DNA of 29,296 nucleotides, taken from the NCBI GenBank assembly GCA_002812745.2, contig NCSJ02000455.1, positions 1 through 29,296 of the forward strand, in the 5' to 3' direction. The notes under the pieces are model-generated. The model saw nothing but the letters and a program-made list of their open reading frames with translations, searched no databases and was not told the DNA's origin. The stretch's first letter is position 1, and each line of letters opens with the position of its first letter. A program made the position numbers and the translations under genes. Positions 1-11,221 of this stretch are shown here, one piece after another. This DNA is from Scytalidium lignicola. Its lineage: Eukaryota; Ascomycota; Leotiomycetes.

Positions 1-2160
1 CAAAAGCTAAGAGCAAATCTTGCTCAAGTTTATTTAGTCTATCTTTTTCTGTCTTCTCTTTACTCTTTTCCTTTAATTATATTGAAGAGGATTATTACAA
101 TTGATTATTAACCTTGTTTAATACAACTTTATTATTATTATATTAACTACTTTAGTTTTCAAGTAATTAAAAGAAGTATTAACAAGAGTTAAAACTACTT
201 TAAAGTAACATATAAGCAAAAGCTACATTGTCCAGCCTAGGTTAAGGAATTGGGCATTCATCCTTGTTGACATAACAATTATCTTCAAAATTATATTATA
301 TATTATTGCTTGATAACTTGCTAGTAGAAATGTTAATAACTTAAAGGTTAGAAGTATCTAAATCTTTGTCTTCAAAAATTATTAATTTGTCTATGTATAA
401 TCAAGAGGTTACTTTTTATAAAAATAAAGAGTTTCTTATATATACCTTCAGTGTTATGTACATATTCATTATTATTTAATTTTAATTACTTTGAGTTAAT
501 AATGCTTTCATTTGTATTAAAGACCAGTGTATCAAGATTTTAAGGGTTGTAACCAATATTGTTGTCTTGTGTATAGATGTTATAGCATAAATCTGGCTTC
601 AGTACTTTTTTGATTAGTAGTAAATTAAAGTTATTATTGTAATTACTTATTTTATTATTGTAAATAAGATTATTATTATAATCTATGATTTTAACAATAA
701 ATTAAATAAACTTATATTTCTTAAGAGTCTTTTAACTATACCTTGAATTTCAGCAGCAAAATCTTGATGTTACGTTATTATAAAGAAATATTTTATACAA
801 AATATTAGAGGAGATAAGAAGTGAACATAGCACAAGTAAACAGTTATTAAAAGGAGAGTTAAATATAAGTNAAAAAAAAAAAGTTTTATAGATGCTTTTA
901 AAGAGAAACTAATTTCATTAGAATTTAATTTCAAAGACAATATAAAAATTATATAACTAGACTTGTAAATATGTAGGATATACATGTTGAACATAGCCTC
1001 CAATCTCCTTTCAACTTTACATCTATTTCATTTGCTATGAGCAATTGTTATTACATTTATCTTTACAAACTCCAAGAAAAGAATGCAAGTAAAGTGTATA
1101 AAGTCTGGCCTCTAAAGCTTCCTCTTTTTCAGGGTTATAAGATATACAACTCTTAGTTATTAACACTTTACATCTTAGCCTGTTTTAACTTTCTTAGCCT
1201 TTCCCTTAGGAATTGAGAAATAATCTTACATGATCAACTAATCTAACTTCTTGCTCATCAATCTTATTCTTAATTAACTGTTACTCAAGGTCTTTTTCAT
1301 AGAACTTAGCTTATATGNAAAATTGTACAAGCTATTATATTTGAGTTTGTTTATAATCAAGAACACTTCCATCGTTTGGAATCTTGTAGTCTTGTATGTA
1401 ATCAAGTTATATAACCTTAACCAACAAACCCCTCTTTATTAGCTTCCAAAGCTAAGCAGATTATAAGAAAGCCTTAAAGACAGACATAGTCCTTTCATTA
1501 GAAAGATCTTACCATTTTCAACACAAACAATGGTCTCGGATATGACCTCTTCTGAGGTTGTATGATATATTGTCTTGTAATCATGCATGTCTGCCTATGA
1601 CCTCTCCTTGTATAATTCAACTTTCTTAATAAGGCCACATTACATTCAGCCTAAATACATACCAGAAGCTCTATTGGTTCAATCAAATACTACTATGTAA
1701 GCAGATGTCAGCCCTTCTCGTCGTAGACTAGTGTAGGTCATGGAACATAATGCATATCAAAATCTCCACAGTAAGCTTGCCAGAATCCTACTCCTAATGT
1801 ATAATCCGTACACAGTACAATTTAAACAGCTATCAATTGCATTGTAAATAAGGCATTTATTCAATTGGCCAAGTAGTTGCAATGAAAGAAGATGATTTTG
1901 TAGCAGAGCATCTTGCTCTTATAATCATCCAAGAATATCGTTGTCCAGAGTTGTGATAGTAAGACAGCGAAGGAAAGCAATTGAACTGAGCTTATTTTGC
2001 TCTTATATCTTGACCAATGCCATTCAACTAAAAAGTCAGATCATAATTACAACAGTTAAGGAATATTGAATCTGAAGTAACAAGACGAGGTTTGAGGCTT
2101 AAACTTCAAGCTGCTCATGTTGTCAATGCATTTTCAACTACGACAAGGTTGATGTAGAAG
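1..2160. other. AT-rich decayed repeat DNA, unclassified
   Basis: This stretch is strongly AT-rich, has no long open frame on either strand, and carries single Ns beside A or T runs. Short minus-strand stretches around 1200-1500 read like a decayed protein interrupted by many stops, but I recognise no domain in them. It is most simply old transposon DNA altered by RIP, because the neighbouring elements that I can identify show the same base composition and stop-codon decay. No RNA gene or intact coding region was seen. Confidence 0.5.
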
Positions 2161-2395
2161 GATTCAAAGTGGGTCCGGGCAAGAGGGGGCACAATAGTGC
2201 ATAATTAAGGCCATGCGACCATGCACCTGAGTGAAAGGGGCGCTAAGGAAAGGGAGTAAAAGTGAAGAAGGTCAAAGAGCAAGGAGAAGGAGTAAGCACA
2301 GGCTTTATAGACGTTGCAAAGCGACGGCGAGCCTGTGTGCGCACCTTGCCCGAAGCGGAGGGTTGTTAAACCTAGTATGGTAGGCCGTAGAACTT
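2160..2395. other. GC-richer island inside the AT-rich block
   Basis: About 235 bases are much richer in G, C and CpG than both flanks. The 5' end has purine runs such as gggcaagaggggg (near 2177). The middle is purine-rich, and the 3' part is CpG-rich (near 2320-2360). A retroelement polypurine tract with an adjoining LTR, or a fragment too short to be mutated by RIP, are both possible. I see no open frame and no matching second copy in the window, so the class stays open. Confidence 0.35.
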
Positions 2396-3640
2396 AGATT
2401 ATATTGACAAAGAAACATTGCTTTATTGACAAGATAATAATTTTAAATTAAAATCAATTCTTTAAATCAATTATTTGATTTATTTGATCTTTTGATTTAG
2501 TAATTTGTTGTTATTATATTTTCTTGATATGTTTATAAATATTTCTTTCTTCTTTTCTTCTTTTTATTTATTTTTTATTATCTTCTTCTATTACTATTAT
2601 AACTATTACTATTATAACACTTGTATTTTGTATTATTAGTCTATACTTATTATACTTCTTCTATTAAGACATTAATAAGTATTCTTTCTTCTAGCTTTTT
2701 TCTATTTTTAATATATTTTATTTTAGTTTTTTCTTACTTTTAATAATTGATTTCCTTTGTTAATTATTTTAGTTATAACCTTACTTGTACTGTATATTAT
2801 TATTATTACTAGGTTTTAAAGGCTTTTGAAAAAATTATCTTAATATTATTGTTTGCATTGTTTAAAATAACTTTATACTAAGCTTAATTTAAAGTGTAAA
2901 AAGAAAGTAAGTAACTTTTGTTATAATAAGTATTTAGTNAAAAAGTAAAAAAATGTTTTCCTGTCCTTTAAGTTATATTTGCTTGCTTTAATAAGTTATT
3001 AACTTTACAGACTAAACTTACTCAAGCTATTATTAATTCTTTTGTTAAAGTAACTCTTATCCTTTATTTAAAAGTAACTTAAAAGTAATATACAAAGAGA
3101 GTAAAGCCTTTTCTATGTTNAAAAAGTATAATATAATATAATAAGCTAACTTCAAACTATTAAGAAGGTTAAATTGTACATAGTTAATTCTTTTAACAAG
3201 CTTAATTATAATATTTGTAAAGTTATTAATATTTTGTGCTTTAATGTAAGTTACTTCTTTTTCTTTAACTTTAACTTTATACTTGTTAATATGTCTTTTA
3301 AGCTAACNTTTTTTACTTTAAAAGTAAAGAAAGAAGATAATAACAAGGATAAAATAGATAATGATAATAAGAGTTCTAATAATAATACAAGTAATAATAA
3401 AAGTAATAGTAGTAAAGTAGAGGATAACAGTTAATAATGTACTAGTTCTTTTACTAAAGATCTTTTGATGCCTTTTAACTAATTCTTATAATTAGACTTT
3501 CCTGATTATAATCTTTGTATTCTTAACTTTGNTTTTTACTTTTTTTGTTGTTATATGATTATTTTAATATTAATTCTGCNTTTTTTTATATATTCTTTAA
3601 TTTCTTCTTGTATATTCTCTAAGTATTTTATTAGCTTTTA
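2396..3640. other. AT-rich decayed DNA downstream of the Gypsy remnant
   Basis: This is very AT-rich DNA with runs of A and T and several single Ns. A plus-strand open stretch at 3174-3434 is low-complexity Asn/Lys/Ser made from ATAAT-type repeats and is not a credible gene. By position this should be the 3' untranslated part and LTR of the minus-strand Gypsy element next to it, but I could not define an LTR boundary. Confidence 0.4.
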
Positions 3641-4702
3641 ACTATTATTAGCTAAGNAAAAATCTTTTTTTATCTTATTAAGTATTGTTTTCTTAGAGCT
3701 TTGTTTTTATAATTTAAAATAATCTTTACNTTTTTATTCTTCTTCTTTATCAATTAGTTTTAACATATATCTAATATTATATTAACTCTTTAATAGTATA
3801 GTTCTAATAAGGAAATATGAAATACAAGATATATCTTATAACTTAAAGGTAATTTTAGCTTGTAAAACAAATTATTACTAAATGTTCTAATTATTTTCAA
3901 AGGTTTAATATATTAGTTAAACAGCTTTTTGTTAAGTTTTTATTATTGTAAATTCTTTGTTAATAATATAATTTTATCTTTTATTTTAAAGCTTATAAGT
4001 TTTTTGNTTTTTTGTTATAAAACTTTTTTTTATGCTTTAATAGTATAAGTTTAATGTTATTATAATACTTTTCCTTTTTTCTTGTAATGTTTAAATTTGT
4101 TCTTGTACTTTTATTGCTTTTCCTTTTTCTTTTTCTTTGTTAATGTTTATAATAATTTCTGGGTAGAATTTATATAAAGTGTAAAAAAAATTATTTTTAT
4201 TATAAAGTAAATATTATTATTATAAGTGAATTCTGCTAACATTAACTTTAAGACTTAATTATTCTGTTTGTAATTTGTAAGAAGTAATGTTTTAAAGTTT
4301 AGTTTTAAACTTTTGTTTACTTGTTTATTTAGAGGTAAAATGCTATTAATAGCTTTTTGTATACTTATAAGTAAAAACACAAAAAGCTTTAAAACTTACT
4401 TATAAATTAAAGGCTTTTATCTAATATAATACTTTTTAACATTTTAAAGNTTTTTTATTATGTATTGTATAAAGAGCTTTACTAGTTTTAAAGTTGTAAT
4501 TGTTTTCTTATACAAGATATATTATATTACTTTAGTATATTTGTTTAAGATTATAAAATATAAGCTATAAGTTATATTATTTTGTTTATTTAATAATAAG
4601 TTTGTAATAAAGTCTATTAATATCTTCTTTTATAAAACTTATAATTGTAAAAGTAATATAAGTAATTTATATAGTCAATATTTCTTTATTGTTACTTGTT
4701 AA
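3640..4702 (-). pseudogene. Gypsy (chromovirus) integrase and chromodomain remnant
   Basis: Translation of the minus strand, allowing frame changes, gives ordered pieces of a Gypsy pol C-terminus. Near 4600-4630 is an integrase core start (IDFITNLLLNK), followed by a stretch like the family's 'DRYTKMxxYIPCRKT' region. Near 4156-4244 is a LAEFTYNNN motif followed by FYPEI. Near 3781-3830 is FHISLLELYY, matching the usual 'FHVSLLEPY'. Near 3663-3702 is RKQYLIR*KK, matching a chromodomain 'RxxYLxRWKGY' with the Trp codon turned into a stop. That order is typical of fungal chromoviruses. No frame is intact and there are many stops, mostly TGG to TAG or TGA type. Reverse transcriptase would lie to the right but is replaced there by the hAT element starting at 4703. 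Confidence 0.8.
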
Positions 4703-5160
4703 CAGGGTTCGGAAATTAATTAATTAATTTAGTATTTACTCTAATTAATACTAATTAAATTAATTGAAGCTTATACTAAAATTAACTTAATTAATAACAA
4801 CTTAAATTAAAATTAATTAAGAAATGTTAAGGAATAATTAAATCACGTGACCAAAAATTTAAATAACCTAATAACTTAATAATTAAATAACTGAATAATT
4901 GTCAAGGTTGTTTGTATATAAAGTGAAGAGAGACTAGGAGGCCAAGACATAATAGGAGACTAGCAGTGTGATAGCAGTTGGTTAGGAGTAAATTCGCTCT
5001 AAAACTCGGCGCTTGTCTAAAATTATAAGATTGATCTTTGACTCCTGTCAAAGAGAAGGGGAAACCCCCCTCTTTATAGACAGGAGTCAGCAGCTAAGGA
5101 GCGGCTAGGACTTAGACCCTTATCCTTTTCCTCTCTTTATATGATTAACACATTAAAGCT
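4703..5160. other. hAT subterminal region without coding sequence
   Basis: This holds AT-rich inverted and direct TTAATTAA-type repeats (4718-4830), then a less AT-rich stretch (4905-5140) that includes the 5039-5089 hairpin. Repeated short motifs near hAT ends usually serve as transposase binding sites, and that role is inferred here. No open frame is present. Confidence 0.45.
5039..5089. repeat. 51-bp perfect-arm inverted repeat (hairpin)
   Basis: tgactcctgtc (5039-5049) is matched by its exact reverse complement gacaggagtca (5079-5089). The inner sequence extends the stem: aaagag pairs with ctcttt, and gggg with a C run, leaving a loop of a few bases. The stem has kept its GC content within mutated AT-rich DNA. 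It sits in the non-coding 3' side of the hAT element. It could be a transposase binding structure, a fold in the transcript's 3' end, or a small foldback insertion. Confidence 0.75.
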
Positions 5161-5189
5161 TTAATAATAATTAAATAACTAAATATGTT

Positions 5190-6428
5190 TTATTCTTTAT
5201 TATCTTCTAATTCCTCATTTTCATCTTTATCTTTATTTAACTCTGATATATCTTTAATTTTCTAACTTTTTAATAACATTATCTTTTTAACAGTTTTGGA
5301 TTTAATTTATTTCGAGATTTTGTTATAATATTATTTCTAATACTAAATATACTTTCAACTAAAGCTGAAGTAATTAGAATAACTAGATATTTTCTAGCTA
5401 ATATACTTAATATTAGAAATCTTTGTAAAATATTTTTCTACTAATTTAATGGATTAATTTTAGATAATTCTGTATTTTCTTTAAAATAAATTATATATTC
5501 TTCTTGAATATTATTAGATTGAATAAATAATTCATTATCAGAATCAGATTCTTTTGATGAATCAATATCATAAGTATTTGAATTATCATTTAATTCATTA
5601 AAAGATATATTAGAATTATTTAAATTTGAATATTTTAATTGTAAATATTCTAATTTAAAAAGTTCTACAATATCTCTTGAAATTAAAGGATAAAAAAATA
5701 ATAAACCTTTTTCTTTAAAATGTAATAATTTAAATCTAAGATCTAGATAATGTAACTAGATGGAATTCAACTTATAATATGATTAAAAACATATAAACCT
5801 TATTTTTTTAGTATAATGAATTTGTTGAATATTATAATTTAAAGGAATAATTCCTTCTTTTTTATATTTCTCAATTCCTTTAGAAAATAANTTTTTTATT
5901 TTCTGTTGTATATTTAATTAATGTAACTAAATGTCTAATTTTATTAATTAATCCTTTTGGTTTAAAAGAATTATTAATATTTGAATTTGAAATATTATTA
6001 GTATAATCAGATAATTGTTCTTCTATAATTATTTATAATAAATATTCTTTTAATATATCTTGTACAACTATATTAATAATATGAGCTATACATCTAATAT
6101 CATAAATATTTTTAAAATTATTTATAATATGATTTATAAAAGAATTATTATTTGAAGTATTATCTCTTGTTATACTTATAATATTTGATAATTTTAAATT
6201 ATATTGATTTAATATATTTATAACTATATTATAAATATATAATCTAGTATGACTTTCATTTAATTCATCAAAACTTATAAGTTTATAATTTAATTAAAAG
6301 TCAGAATCAATATAAATTAAAATTATTCTAATATAAACTGTTTGATTTCTAGAAGTCCAAATATCAAAAGCTAATGAGAATAAACCATTTTTAATAATAT
6401 TTTCTTGTAATTTATAATTAAAAGAAAA
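5190..6428 (-). pseudogene. hAT-family transposase, catalytic core and dimerisation domain, decayed
   Basis: Minus-strand translation gives a long, nearly continuous hAT transposase with point stops. Near 6345-6400 is LAFDIWTSRN, the conserved 'D-x-WTS' catalytic Asp block. Near 6060-6180 is a TRDN...NNSFINHII stretch followed by IRCIAHIINIVVQD, the 'RCxAHxLNL' block. Near 5740 is HLDLRFKLLHF, which resembles the usual 'LDPRFK'. Near 5290-5440 is the hAT dimerisation block ILARKYLVILITSALVESIF, continuing to SIRNNIITKSRNKLNPKLL. The Trp-Trp that opens this block in the family is replaced by two adjacent TAG stops (5438-5443). A stop also follows SDF near 6300. Its N-terminal part lies beyond the Copia insertion at 11481-11640. 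It cannot encode active transposase. Confidence 0.88.
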
Positions 6429-6687
6429 TGTTGACTGGAAACGCAGGAATACAGAACTACTATTGTATTGATTGCTTGAGGAGTCTACAACTACAGCAGA
6501 TTCTATATATACAGAGAGTTACAGCTGTAAAACCGTTATAGTCAACAGTTACAGTCGTACAGGCATCTTACAGGTGCCTATGGTTGCCTACAGTGGTAGC
6601 CTACCATAAACCCTATCCGTAAGCCCTAGCATAAGCAACCATAAGAACACTGTGAAGTAGTATCCGTAAACTCCAAATATTGCAACA
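6429..6687 (-). repeat. Copia LTR (3' LTR of the minus-strand element)
   Basis: This 259-bp repeat begins tgttgactgg and ends attgcaaca, with the TG...CA ends of an LTR. It is the same length as the copy at 11222-11480. I count about 15 differences by eye, all C/T or G/A transitions; this copy has the A or T state at about 12 of them. The flanks (gaaaa on the left here, tttta on the right of the other LTR) do not form a target-site duplication. Confidence 0.92.
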
Positions 6688-6879
6688 TGCCCTTATGCCA
6701 CGAACATATGAAGGCCGTGTAAAGTGGATCTAAGTTTCCTATGGTGAAAACACCAAAATTAATGGCCTTGTAAGGACCTAATTCATAGTATTCAGCTTGA
6801 CAGACTGTAAATTCAACAATTTGAGGAAATCAATATGTTTCTAAGTTGTAAGTAACTTTGTAAGGCTGTCAACAGCTAT

Positions 6880-9800
6880 AATTGAGGTAAGCATGTAATT
6901 TAGCTCAATTTCACCAGATTAAACCTTCTCACGGATGTAATAATAACATATATCAATGTACTTAGCACAATTTAATTATTCTAACATTTCAACAAGTGCT
7001 AAAGAGCCTTGATTATCACCATTTAAGGTTGTAATAATCTTAATGCCAACTGTAACTATTTAAAGCTCAATAAGGAGCCTTGATAGCCAAATGCTTCTCG
7101 AGAAGCCTCTGATAGAGCATAATATTCAGCCTCTGTAGTTGATAAAGTGATACAAGGAAGGCATTGACAACACCAGGAAATAAGTCCTCCAGCAAGAAAG
7201 AATACATAACCTATAGTAGAACAACGGGTTTCAATACACCTACCATAATCAGCATCACTATAGCTATGGTAGTTAAAATCTCCACCTAATATGATACCAT
7301 AATTGCATGTGTGAATAAGATACTGGTAAACATGTTTAACTGCCTTTAAATGCTAAACAGAAAGATTTTGCAGAAATTGCAATAACTTAAAAGCTGTAAA
7401 AGCAAGATCAGGTCTTGTTTGTACTATAAGATACATTAGCAAACCAACTTCCTCCATATACAGCTGAATATCAGCTGTAAAAGCAGTATCTTCGTTTTTG
7501 ACCAGGATTGCAGATGCCCTAGCTTCTATAGGAGACTGAACTAGTTTCATATTGCTATAACCAAAGTGTTCAAGAATCTTATCAATATACACGTCTTAGA
7601 CTATAGAAATAGTCTTGTTTTGGCAATTACAAATAATACATACACTTAGAAAGTATACAGTTAGTCCTATATCAATCATTTCAAAGAGATCATGTAATTT
7701 CTCCTTTAAGGCCACAAATTGAAGGCCTTTTAAGCTTATAATCAGAAAGTCATCAACATAAGTACAAATATAAATTCCTAAATCAGGATTATAAAATACA
7801 CTTAGATTAGAGATTAACAGAGAATATCCAATCTCTTTCAACTTTGTAATAAGCTTTTACTGCTAACAGCATAACACTTGTTTCAAGCTGTAAAATGACT
7901 TTCGAAGCCATAAAACAATGGTTTTTAAACCTATATATTTAATGTTTATACCATTAGTTTTAACACTTAATTTTAGAAAGTCTTTAACCATAATATCTTC
8001 AAGAAGTTCAATATAAATTTCAGTATCTATATCACCATTTAAGAACATTGTAACTACTTCCATTTAGTCAACTTCCTAGTCAAAGTAAGCAACTAAAGCC
8101 AGTAAGGCCTTCTAAGTAGTAGACTTAGCTACACCTGCCCAAGTTTAGTCATAGTCAATACCATGACACTGTTCATAGCCTTTAACTACAAATCTGGCCT
8201 TAAAACACTCGATTTTACAGTTAGAGTTACGTTTAACCTTGAATACCCACCTGCTATAAAGAGTGTATTTCTCTTCCAGGAGAGTTGATAGCTCAAAAGT
8301 GCTATACTTTATTAGAGAGGCCAACTCGGCCTTCATGGCATCATCTTACCTTTTGTGATGTATTGAATTACAAGCTTCTTTGACTGTATTTAGCTTTAAC
8401 GGATCTGTAGATGCAACTAAAGCATAGTCTGTATTTAAGGCTTGCCTTGTAAAAAGACAGTATCTGTAAGCCATTGCAACATCTGTAGGCTAGCCCATAA
8501 TTTCGTTATCTGTAGTGAACATCCCTGGAGAGTGTTCTACAAGTGTATCTGGTAGTTGAGATAGTATAACAGTTCTTGCTCTGGTCAACCATAAACTTGA
8601 GAGGTTGATATTTAGTGTAGTTGTATCAGGTTTCTTGTTTTTAGAACCTTTAAGCCTACTATAGCCTTTAAGAGCTTAAATAACAAGTACTTCCTGAATT
8701 ATATCCAAAGTATTACTGTCATCTTCTATCTCCCTTGTTACAAATAATTCAAGGACTTCTTCAAATGTTATATCAAGATTTAGCATTGTAGAAGTCTTCA
8801 TATCAACAAGATTTGGTATTATAAAAGTCCTAGTATCAACAATTATAATATCTTCAAGCACTAATTCAATATCTAAGGCCTTAAGAAGACTTACAAGTGT
8901 CTCCAAGTCTTCAAGTCTAATGTTTCCTTCTGTAAAGGTAACATATAACAATTGTACAAGCTTGTAAGAGCATATTAACATCTAATAGTAATATATTGAA
9001 TTACCTTCAAAGTTAAAAAGGATTCCTTCTTCAACTTTAAGAGTTATCTTTTGTAATTTGACATATTGATTGGCATTAATATAAACTAGCACTTTAGAAC
9101 TAATCACCTGTAAGTTGGATATATCCAGAATACAGTTGCCTTCAAGGTCAACTTATTTTATAAACTTAGTATATGAAGTGTTATTCTTTAATATTAGTGT
9201 TGTTAATTGATTTCTAACCATTACAACTGTTTTGTAACACTTTAGCCATAAATACTATAGTATATCATTTACAATCATCATAGTATACATTCATATGAAT
9301 ATAACATGTTCAGTACATTCAAAGTGTCCTCCTTAATATAAAGTATGTAAAGTAGTAATAATAACTTCTATACTATTCTTTTAAATGTATTTATCAAGCT
9401 TTCTACTACTAAACTCATTCCCTTTGTCAATATAAAGGCGTTTGGGAATAGTTCTATATTGATTCTTCATCAAGGTAATATAGTAGATAATAACATCATA
9501 AACTCCTTTCTTCTCCTTGTAAGTATAACCTTATATAACATTTATAACATCATCTACAATTATAATAGCATAATTATGCTCATTGTAACCTGGAGGAATG
9601 ATTGTAAAAACGTTAATATTGAGCATTTCTATAATCTTTACAACTTGTATTTTAAGCTTCTTAAAAACATCCTTCTGAGAGTGACTATATTCATAAGCTT
9701 CATACAAAAAGGTTTCTTCCTTCTTTACTACTTCTATAAGGCCTTTATCAATTCTAATAATAGCTTTTATAGTATTCTTGATTACTTCAATACTAATATA

Positions 9801-10050
9801 GCCAAGGTGTTAGTGAATAAAATCCAAACTAAGCACAGATTACCTGGCTAAAAGCATTGTAAGGAAAGCTTTTGAGGTATTAGCCAATTTCAAATATATA
9901 CTGTTCATAAACATATCCATAATACTGAATTCAATTCCATTCTTATTGTAAATGCCTTTTATGGTTATACAAGCTTCTTTGCCTTGATTTAAAAGCTTTA
10001 CTCCCTTAAGAACATTGACTAGGAAAGTAAGGATATGATAAACGTTAGAG
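6880..10050 (-). pseudogene. Copia pol: integrase, reverse transcriptase, RNase H (decayed)
   Basis: The reading is on the minus strand. Integrase is recognisable near 9380-9440 (IDKGNEFSSRKLDKY, like the family's 'DxGxEF'). The start of reverse transcriptase is at 8145-8336, with SRWVFKVKRN followed by ERFKARFVVKGYEQ-like sequence. The palm follows at 7863-8063 with VVTMFLNGDIDTEIYIEL and RKSFYSLKQ. The catalytic YVDDFLII lies near 7745-7770. The thumb/connection is at 7353-7592, with YIDKILEHFGYSN and MYLIVQTRPDLAF. RNase H is near 7090-7270, with YSDADYGRC and TTEAEYYALSEASREA. Catalytic motifs remain readable, but stops separate nearly every block, so no polyprotein is made. Spacing is normal for a Copia pol, which suggests point mutation rather than large deletions. 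Confidence 0.9.
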
Positions 10051-10199
10051 AATTGTAAAGTAAATGTTAAACCATCATTTAACTTTGTTTTAAGTATAAN
10101 TNTACTTAAGNTAGTAATTTAAGCANATNCATTTCCTNTTTTTACAAGTNNTANATCATNACACTNTTNNTAAGAATCTNNCTNAAANNATNATATGTA

Positions 10200-11160
10200 G
10201 TTTACTATATAATTTATAATGCTTATGTTCATAAGCTAATAGTTACAGTTGAATATAAAGAAGCTTTTAGGATTTACAATTATAAGAGAACTGGATTTAT
10301 TCAAGTTGACTATATTTAAGCTAGAATCAGAGTCTGAACCTGATTTTGAGGATTTAAAGTCTTTATCCTTCTTTTTACTATGCTTTTTAACAAATTCTTT
10401 ATACTTCTCAAGGTATTTTTCTTAACAATCAACTTCCTTATAGTTTGGCTTTTTATAATAGAAGTACTTTTCTTTTGGNTTTTTTATCAGACTTACTAGC
10501 CTGTTTTTGACTATAAAGTATTATACTCAAGTTGTTAGATTTCAGTACTTTGTCTAAAATATCTTTCATAAGAGTTTTAAGGGAAAGGAGTGTTTTAAAG
10601 TGTGTTGTTGATTATTATTAGTTAGCCTATACAATGAAAGAGTCCTTTAATCCTCTTATAAAGAAGAACTTGTAGAATATGTCTGGTAATATGACTTTTA
10701 CACCAATCAAATTGCTCTTCAAAGCCTTAAATGTGGTAATATAACTTCTAACCAAGTTAGAATGCTTGTATTTGACATTAACTAGCTTAAGGATATATTT
10801 TTCCTTAAAATTACAATTTGAACCTTGATATTAAGCTTTCAAGGTTTCCTAAGCCTCCTTGGATGTGGAATACTCTAAGATAAAAGCATTAACTTCCTTG
10901 TTGATATTCAATGATATATAGAGTTTAGCCATAAAATCTACTTTTTCCCAAGCCTCAAATTCTAAGGTTTCTTTACCATCTTCTATTTTAAGGCATTTGA
11001 TATTGCTATTCGTATAGCCAAGATAACCCTTTGATTTGAGAATATTAATGATTATAATGCTTCATAATCTATAATTCTCAGGACCTTTCAACTGGTATTC
11101 CTTCAGTAGTAGAAGACTTGATTCTTCTCCTATTTTAAAAGATTATAATGGTTGTTAAAT
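10200..11160 (-). pseudogene. Copia gag (UBN2-like), decayed
   Basis: Minus-strand translation from about 11130 gives LKGPENYRL, then NILKSKGYLGY, then a region with FEAWEKVDFMAKLYISLNI and SYITTFKALKSNLI. This is the layout of the Copia capsid domain (residues 'L.g.nY..W......L...'). Stops occur where Trp codons are expected, for example after NYRL and in SKEA*ETLKA. The zinc-knuckle part would lie toward 10400-10100, where Ns and AT-rich sequence prevent reading. It is not functional. Confidence 0.75.
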
Positions 11161-11204
11161 AAAGGTAAAAGATGAAGTCAATCGAATAGCGATTCTGATT
11201 GGCT

Positions 11205-11221
11205 GACCGGAGTGCATAACC
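11205..11221 (-). other. Copia primer-binding site, half-tRNA(iMet) type
   Basis: Directly inside the 5' LTR the minus strand reads ggttatgcactccggtc. It begins with ggttatg, not with the TGG that pairs with a tRNA 3' CCA end. Its complement reads gtgcataacc, which resembles the anticodon loop of initiator tRNA (CAT anticodon followed by AACC). Drosophila copia is primed by the 5' half of initiator tRNA cut in that loop and has ggttatg at the same place. The same priming is inferred here from sequence similarity only. Confidence 0.6.

Larger units (their letters stand above)
4703..6428 (-). mobile_element. hAT DNA transposon, 3' part (left of the Copia insertion)
   Basis: The element appears to begin at 4703 with cagggttcggaaatt, which has the CAGGG-type start expected of hAT terminal inverted repeats. 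The eight bases before it (cttgttaa, 4695-4702) would be one target-site copy. Inside lie an AT-rich subterminal region full of TTAATTAA-like motifs, a strong hairpin (5039-5089), and a decayed minus-strand transposase (5190-6428). The element is cut at 6428 by the Copia LTR, and a further hAT-like piece resumes at 11481. I could not find the opposite terminal repeat or the second target-site copy, so the far end is probably deleted or mutated beyond recognition. Confidence 0.7.

Noticed and set aside
3174..3434. 86-codon plus-strand Asn/Lys/Ser-rich open stretch
   Set aside because: It is low-complexity translation of AT-rich repeat DNA in a region read as Gypsy on the other strand.
9459..9851. 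130-codon plus-strand open stretch
   Set aside because: It is antisense to the decayed Copia integrase and is rich in Asn, Ile and Tyr as expected from AT-rich DNA.
10083..10200. Scattered Ns considered as a special repeat or gap
   Set aside because: The pattern is irregular and lies in the middle of the decayed Copia element, so it is best taken as low-quality sequence.
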